Origin: Prauserella marina
GTDB taxonomy: Bacteria > Actinomycetota > Actinomycetes > Mycobacteriales > Pseudonocardiaceae
Reading direction: 5' to 3'
NCBI RefSeq assembly: GCF_002240355.1
Contig: NZ_CP016353.1
Coordinates: forward strand, 1,042,501-1,106,500
Length of the DNA: 64,000 bases
The first letter of the stretch is position 1, and each line of letters starts with the position of its first letter. The notes under the pieces are model-generated. The model made no database searches. It saw only the letters and a list, made by a program, of their open reading frames with translations, and was not told the DNA's origin. This document shows, piece by piece, positions 63,771 to 64,000 of the stretch. The position numbers and the translations under genes are program-made.

Positions 63771-64000
63771 GTGACGAAATCGTCCGAACGCGACCGGGCG
63801 GCGCACTCGTGGCCGAGATATGGCATCGACATCGTGCGGGGCGCGCTGATCGGTACCGTGGAAACCGTTCCGGGCGTCAGTGGCGGCACGGTCGCACTCG
63901 TGGTTCGCGTCTACGACACCGTGATCACCTCGGCCGGTCATCTGTTCTCCGGCCTCCTTCGTGCGGCGTCCGATCTCCCGCGTCGTCGCGGATGGTCACG
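63771..64000 (+). CDS. DUF368 membrane protein, 5' part
   Basis: 76 codons visible, cut by the window end. GTG 63771 has GGGAGAA upstream. The start of the first hydrophobic region is YGIDIVRGALIGTVETVPGVSGGTVALVVRVYDTVI, the signature of DUF368 (RGxxxGxxExVPGVSGGTxALxxxxY). Members of this family were recently identified as polyprenyl-phosphate (C55-P) transporters that recycle the cell-wall lipid carrier. Whether this one does so cannot be judged from a fragment. Confidence 0.85.
   Translation, partial: MTKSSERDRAAHSWPRYGIDIVRGALIGTVETVPGVSGGTVALVVRVYDTVITSAGHLFSGLLRAASDLPRRRGWS

Overview
The window is high-GC actinobacterial chromosome, most likely from the Pseudonocardiaceae (Amycolatopsis/Prauserella-like). 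The assignment is an inference. It rests on codon bias, the tmRNA tag AKTNSQRDFALAA, WhiB7, UvrD2, PPA1309, UPF0182 and DUF4191 proteins, many leaderless genes, and gene order shared with mycobacteria.

Layout. 1-1.4 kb: 3' end of a 23S rRNA gene, 5S rRNA and a strong terminator. 1.5-7.5 kb: a glutamine amidotransferase, then the glutamine synthetase block, with glnE (adenylyltransferase), a hotdog thioesterase and glnA, which has a four-half-site GlnR-type operator in front of it. 7.6-25.1 kb: conserved actinobacterial housekeeping genes (RDD, DUF4191, uvrD2, whiB7 with an attenuator-like leader, ABC1 kinase, orphan cyclodehydratase-like protein, YgjP-like and DUF2342 metalloproteases, PDZ/Lon-like protease, PPA1309, UPF0182), interrupted by two AbiEi-like paralogues. 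25.2-36 kb: two identical initiator tRNA genes, a PadR regulator, prfB, ftsE, ftsX, smpB and, about 6 kb further on, ssrA (tmRNA). Between smpB and ssrA lie a TIM-barrel amidohydrolase, an acyltransferase, a MarR/cupin pair and a three-gene two-component system.

36-41.6 kb is accessory: divergent or convergent regulator/enzyme pairs (TetR with a zinc alcohol dehydrogenase, HxlR with an imine-reductase-like enzyme, an LLM oxidoreductase), each with a clear palindrome in the regulatory gap. 41.7-48.5 kb is a complete-looking histidine utilisation operon (hutH-hutU-M20 amidohydrolase-hutF-hutI) with a divergent IclR regulator. All its genes overlap, and no classical hutG is seen, so the M20 enzyme may do the last step. 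48.4-53.9 kb is a TetR-controlled operon of alpha/beta hydrolase, a small domain protein, a patatin and a GMC oxidoreductase with a ferredoxin-like Cys cluster. Most of these parts resemble pieces of large fused GMC-hydrolase proteins, so this is probably a lipid or steroid modification system. 53.9-62.2 kb: assorted hydrolases, an FAD monooxygenase, an ion-channel-like membrane protein, HrpB helicase and a membrane-anchored DsbA-like protein.

62.3-63.7 kb, after a tRNA-Ala(GGC) gene, is a decayed zone: a direct repeat, a truncated Imm1-like immunity gene running into an antisense fragment of an ABC ATPase with a damaged Walker A motif, and orphan operator-like repeats. The window ends in a DUF368 membrane protein gene.

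Two patterns run across the window. A near-identical 49-bp palindrome (18-bp arms plus a 4-bp inner stem) occurs five times, always between genes, all before 33 kb. At least 16 genes start 6-8 nt after a -10-like hexamer, the layout of leaderless transcripts.
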